This document shows, in pieces, positions 4,722-6,910 of a DNA stretch of 6,910 nt. The notes below the pieces were generated by a model. That model searched no databases and was not told where the DNA came from. It saw nothing but the letters and a program-made list of their open reading frames with translations. This stretch comes from JAOUEE01 sp051011595 (GTDB taxonomy: Bacteria > Actinomycetota > Acidimicrobiia > Acidimicrobiales > SHLQ01): contig JBPCTQ010000254.1 in the NCBI GenBank assembly GCA_051011595.1, positions 1 through 6,910 of the forward strand, given 5' to 3'. How positions within the stretch are numbered: the stretch's first letter is position 1; each line of letters begins with the position of its first letter. The translations under genes and the position numbers were made by a program.

Positions 4722-5978
4722 GTGGGCGAAACCGACAGTGGGGCCGGTCTTCGCGGGGTCTTCCAGTACCGCGACTTCGCCTGGTTCTGGACGGCCGCGC
4801 TCATCTCCAACTCGGCGAACTGGCTCCAGAACGTGGTGGTGCCCTTCCTCATGCTGGAGCTGACCGACTCGAACGGATGGGTCGGTCTGGCCAGCTTCGC
4901 GTCGCTGTTTCCGGCCTTCCTCCTGACACCGATCGCCGGTGTGTTGTCGGACCGACTCCCCCGCCGGCTGATCCTGTTGACCACCCAGTCGGTGCAGGGC
5001 CTGGTCGCCGTTGCCTATCTGGTGTTGTTCCAGACCGGCGAGCTCGACCGAGGCTGGATCATCCTGTTGCAGTTCGTGTCCGGGATCTCCGCGGGGTTCC
5101 AGGTCTCGACCTGGCAGGCGTTCGTGCCTTTGTTGGTGCCCCGCCAGTACCTGCTCACCGCGGTCCGCCTCAACTCAATCCAGTTCACGCTCGCCCGGGC
5201 CCTTGGACCGCTGGCCGCCATCTTGTTGTTGGGTGTGTTCGGCACCGGGTTCGCCTTTGCGGCCAACGCCGTCACCTTCGCCCTGGTGGCCGCGGCGGTG
5301 GCGGTGGCCCGGCCCCGCCAGGTGCCAGGGGTGGCTGCCTCCGATCCGATACGCGAGGTGTTCCGGGAGGGGGTGCGGTATGTCCGAGGTCACGCCAGCC
5401 TCCGGCAGGCCGCGTTGACCGGCTTCGTCATCTCGTTCCTCGGTCAACCGCTCGCCTTCGCGCTCGCACCCGGACTGTCGGATCAGATCTATGACCGAGG
5501 CGACACCGGTCAGCGCCTCCTCCTGCTGGCGTTGGGGGCCGGCGCCTTGTTGATCTCGGTCTGGATCCTCAGGCGGGGGGATCGCATTCTTCGGTCGCGA
5601 CAGGCCGTTGTCGGTCTGGCGGTGTACGCCACGGGGGTGTTCGTTGTCGGCCTGACCCCGTGGTTCGCCGTCGGCATGGTGGGATTCTTCCTGAACGGCA
5701 TGGCCCACCTGTCGGTGGCGGTGGCCACCAACACCAGCTTGCAGCTCCAGGTCGATGATTCGATCCGAGGCCGGGTGGTCTCGATCTACGTGCTCGGGGT
5801 GCTCGGTGGATTGCCCATGGGTGCCCTCGTCGGCGGGCTGCTGGCCGATGCCGTCGGGCTGCGGCCGGTGATCATGACGATGGGCCTGCTCATGGCGCTC
5901 TACACCGCCTGGTCGATCTTCCGTTTCGACCGCCTGCAGGCCTTCGACGCCGACCGCCTGCCGCTACCCGGATCGTGA
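4722..5978 (+). CDS. MFS transporter, EntS-like (MFS_3) exporter
   Basis: A 418-residue inner-membrane protein from the GTG start; the ATG at 4653 would give 441. It has about a dozen hydrophobic segments, typical of the major facilitator superfamily. Motif A of the loop between helices 2 and 3 is visible as GVLSDRLPRR (73-82). The pattern resembles proton-driven exporters of the enterobactin exporter type: a VFQYRDFAWFW start, NWLQNVVVPFLMLELT in helix 1, a conserved DDSIRGRVVSIYVLGVLGGLPMG stretch late in the protein, and a GLRPVIMTMGLLM last helix. From the family, the cargo would be a small molecule such as a siderophore, drug or metabolite, but no biosynthetic genes are nearby to name it. 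It diverges from the alcohol dehydrogenase and has two dyads in its leader. Its 3' end overlaps the end of psuG by 15 bp on the opposite strand. Confidence 0.9.
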   Translation: MGETDSGAGLRGVFQYRDFAWFWTAALISNSANWLQNVVVPFLMLELTDSNGWVGLASFASLFPAFLLTPIAGVLSDRLPRRLILLTTQSVQGLVAVAYLVLFQTGELDRGWIILLQFVSGISAGFQVSTWQAFVPLLVPRQYLLTAVRLNSIQFTLARALGPLAAILLLGVFGTGFAFAANAVTFALVAAAVAVARPRQVPGVAASDPIREVFREGVRYVRGHASLRQAALTGFVISFLGQPLAFALAPGLSDQIYDRGDTGQRLLLLALGAGALLISVWILRRGDRILRSRQAVVGLAVYATGVFVVGLTPWFAVGMVGFFLNGMAHLSVAVATNTSLQLQVDDSIRGRVVSIYVLGVLGGLPMGALVGGLLADAVGLRPVIMTMGLLMALYTAWSIFRFDRLQAFDADRLPLPGS

Positions 5979-6878
5979 GGACAGCGCTCCGGCGATCTGA
6001 GCGGCCACGCGAGCGTTGTTTTCGGCCAACGCCAGGTTGGCCGTGACGCTACGACCCTCGCTCAGCCGGGCCGTTTCGGCGAGGATGACGGGGGTGATGG
6101 CGGCGCCTCGGAGCCCCTCGCGGGCAGCTCGCTCCAACGCGGTCGTCAAGATGCCGTCGAGCTCGGTTCGTTCGATGGCTGCGGCGGCCGGTATCGGCAC
6201 GGTGGTGAGGACCCCGCCGCCGGCGAGGCTCCAGTGCGCCGTGGCGACGGCTGCCACTTCTGTCGCTGACTCGACCCGTGTGGTGAGCGAGCAGCCGCTC
6301 CAGGGGCTGTAGAAGGCCGGAAGCTCGTCGCAGCCGTAGCCGAGTACTGGCACCGCCGCCGATTCGAGGACTTCGAGGGTGGCGGGCAGGTCGAGGAAGT
6401 ACTTCGGCCCGGCGCACACGGTGACGACACGATGGTCGGCGATGGCGCCCAGGTCAGCGCTCACGTCGAAGGACTGCTCGGCGCCGATGTGCACGCCGCC
6501 GATGCCGCCCGTGGCGAAGACCGATATGCCGGCGGTGGCGGCCAGCACCAACGACGCCGACACGGTGGTGGCCCCCACCGGCCACCGTTGGGCCAGGGCC
6601 ACACCGAGATCCCGCGAGCTGGTCTTGTGAGCCGGCCCCAGTATGAGCTCGTGGTTGTGTGCCTCTAGTCCCACGTGGGCCCGCCCGGCGAGCACGGCGG
6701 TGATGGCCGGCACGGCGCCCTCGGCACGGATGGCATCGACACAAGCGCTCAGGGCGGTGGTGTTGTGAGGTGAGGGCAGACCAAGGTGGCTGAAGATGGT
6801 GGACTCGAGGGCGACCACGGGCCGGTGCTCGGCCAGGGCATCAGCCACCTCGGGATGAACCTCGACGTTGTCGACCAT
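5964..6878 (-). CDS. psuG: pseudouridine-5'-phosphate glycosidase
   Basis: A 304-residue cytosolic enzyme of the PsuG/IndA family. It reversibly splits the C-glycosidic bond of pseudouridine 5'-phosphate into uracil and ribose 5-phosphate. Alignment by eye to remembered E. coli PsuG puts Glu31, Lys93, His137, Asp149, Lys166 and Asn289 at Glu25 (VALESTI), Lys85 (HKTSSRD), His130, Asp142 (SADL), Lys159 (CAGPK, the Schiff-base lysine) and Asn281 (ANLAL). All are kept, so it should be active. Two differences stand out: GGVHRG is GGVHIG (Ile131), and SRRD is SSRD. One residue is inserted in SHLGLP compared with SHGMP. The ATG at 6878 gives the family's N-terminus (EVHPEVADAL). The usual kinase partner psuK is not in the window; it could lie beyond 6910. 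The last 15 bp overlap the convergent exporter gene. Confidence 0.95.
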   Translation of the reverse strand: MVDNVEVHPEVADALAEHRPVVALESTIFSHLGLPSPHNTTALSACVDAIRAEGAVPAITAVLAGRAHVGLEAHNHELILGPAHKTSSRDLGVALAQRWPVGATTVSASLVLAATAGISVFATGGIGGVHIGAEQSFDVSADLGAIADHRVVTVCAGPKYFLDLPATLEVLESAAVPVLGYGCDELPAFYSPWSGCSLTTRVESATEVAAVATAHWSLAGGGVLTTVPIPAAAAIERTELDGILTTALERAAREGLRGAAITPVILAETARLSEGRSVTANLALAENNARVAAQIAGALSSRSG

Positions 6879-6884
6879 GGCGGC

Positions 6885-6890
6885 AGCGTA
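6885..6890 (-). promoter_or_regulatory. possible -10 box for a leaderless psuG transcript
   Basis: On the minus strand TACGCT fits the actinobacterial TANNNT pattern and ends six bases before the ATG. This is the spacing expected if transcription starts at or next to the start codon. No Shine-Dalgarno is present, which agrees with a leaderless message. The -35 region would fall at or past the window edge and cannot be judged. Alternatively psuG is read from an upstream gene outside the window. Confidence 0.25.
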
Positions 6891-6910
6891 GAGCCCCGGT
6901 CCGGCCTGGC

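Noticed and set aside
4547..5494. 315-codon open frame on the plus strand
   Set aside because: It is an Arg/Gly/Pro-rich shadow in another frame of the MFS gene and starts inside the dehydrogenase.

Overview
This 6.9 kb window is GC-rich bacterial DNA, densely packed with genes in both directions. It looks like the chromosome of a high-GC actinobacterium. The codons strongly favour G or C in third position, there is a GTG start behind a strong Shine-Dalgarno, and a secreted protein carries a Thr/Pro linker followed by LPETG. The TTTTT/TTTVPP linker style suggests the Acidimicrobiia (Ilumatobacter-like), but that placement rests on remembered protein style and not on a marker gene. No tRNA, rRNA, CRISPR array, insertion sequence, integrase or phage gene is visible, so this reads as an ordinary chromosomal stretch.

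Left part (1-2101): a leftward alpha/beta hydrolase (135-896) resembles the hydrolase half of hydrolase-OsmC fusion proteins. It diverges from a rightward gene (1019-1489) whose product looks like a GGDEF fold that has lost its catalytic signature. A small J-domain protein with an unassigned C-terminal domain follows (1538-2083). Hairpins lie after both rightward genes, and the second one includes the stop codon of the J-domain gene.

Middle (2173-4622): a two-gene cell-envelope unit has a secreted protein with a Thr-rich tail and an LPETG motif but no membrane anchor (2186-2728). After a 3-nt gap comes a lipoprotein L,D-transpeptidase of the YkuD family (2732-3508), which would make or remodel 3-3 peptidoglycan cross-links or attach proteins to peptidoglycan. 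It converges with a leftward zinc-dependent, NAD-preferring alcohol dehydrogenase (3522-4622).

Right part (4623-6910): the dehydrogenase diverges from an MFS exporter of the EntS-like type (4722-5978). The space between them holds two inverted repeats just upstream of the exporter's AGGAGG. The exporter overlaps tail-to-tail by 15 bp with a leftward pseudouridine-5'-phosphate glycosidase gene, psuG (5964-6878), which keeps its known catalytic residues. No psuK kinase partner is in the window.

I do not see a convincing new multi-gene system. The points most worth a second look are the paired dyads before the exporter, the anchorless LPETG protein coupled to an L,D-transpeptidase, the degenerate GGDEF-like protein, and the unassigned domain of the J-domain protein.
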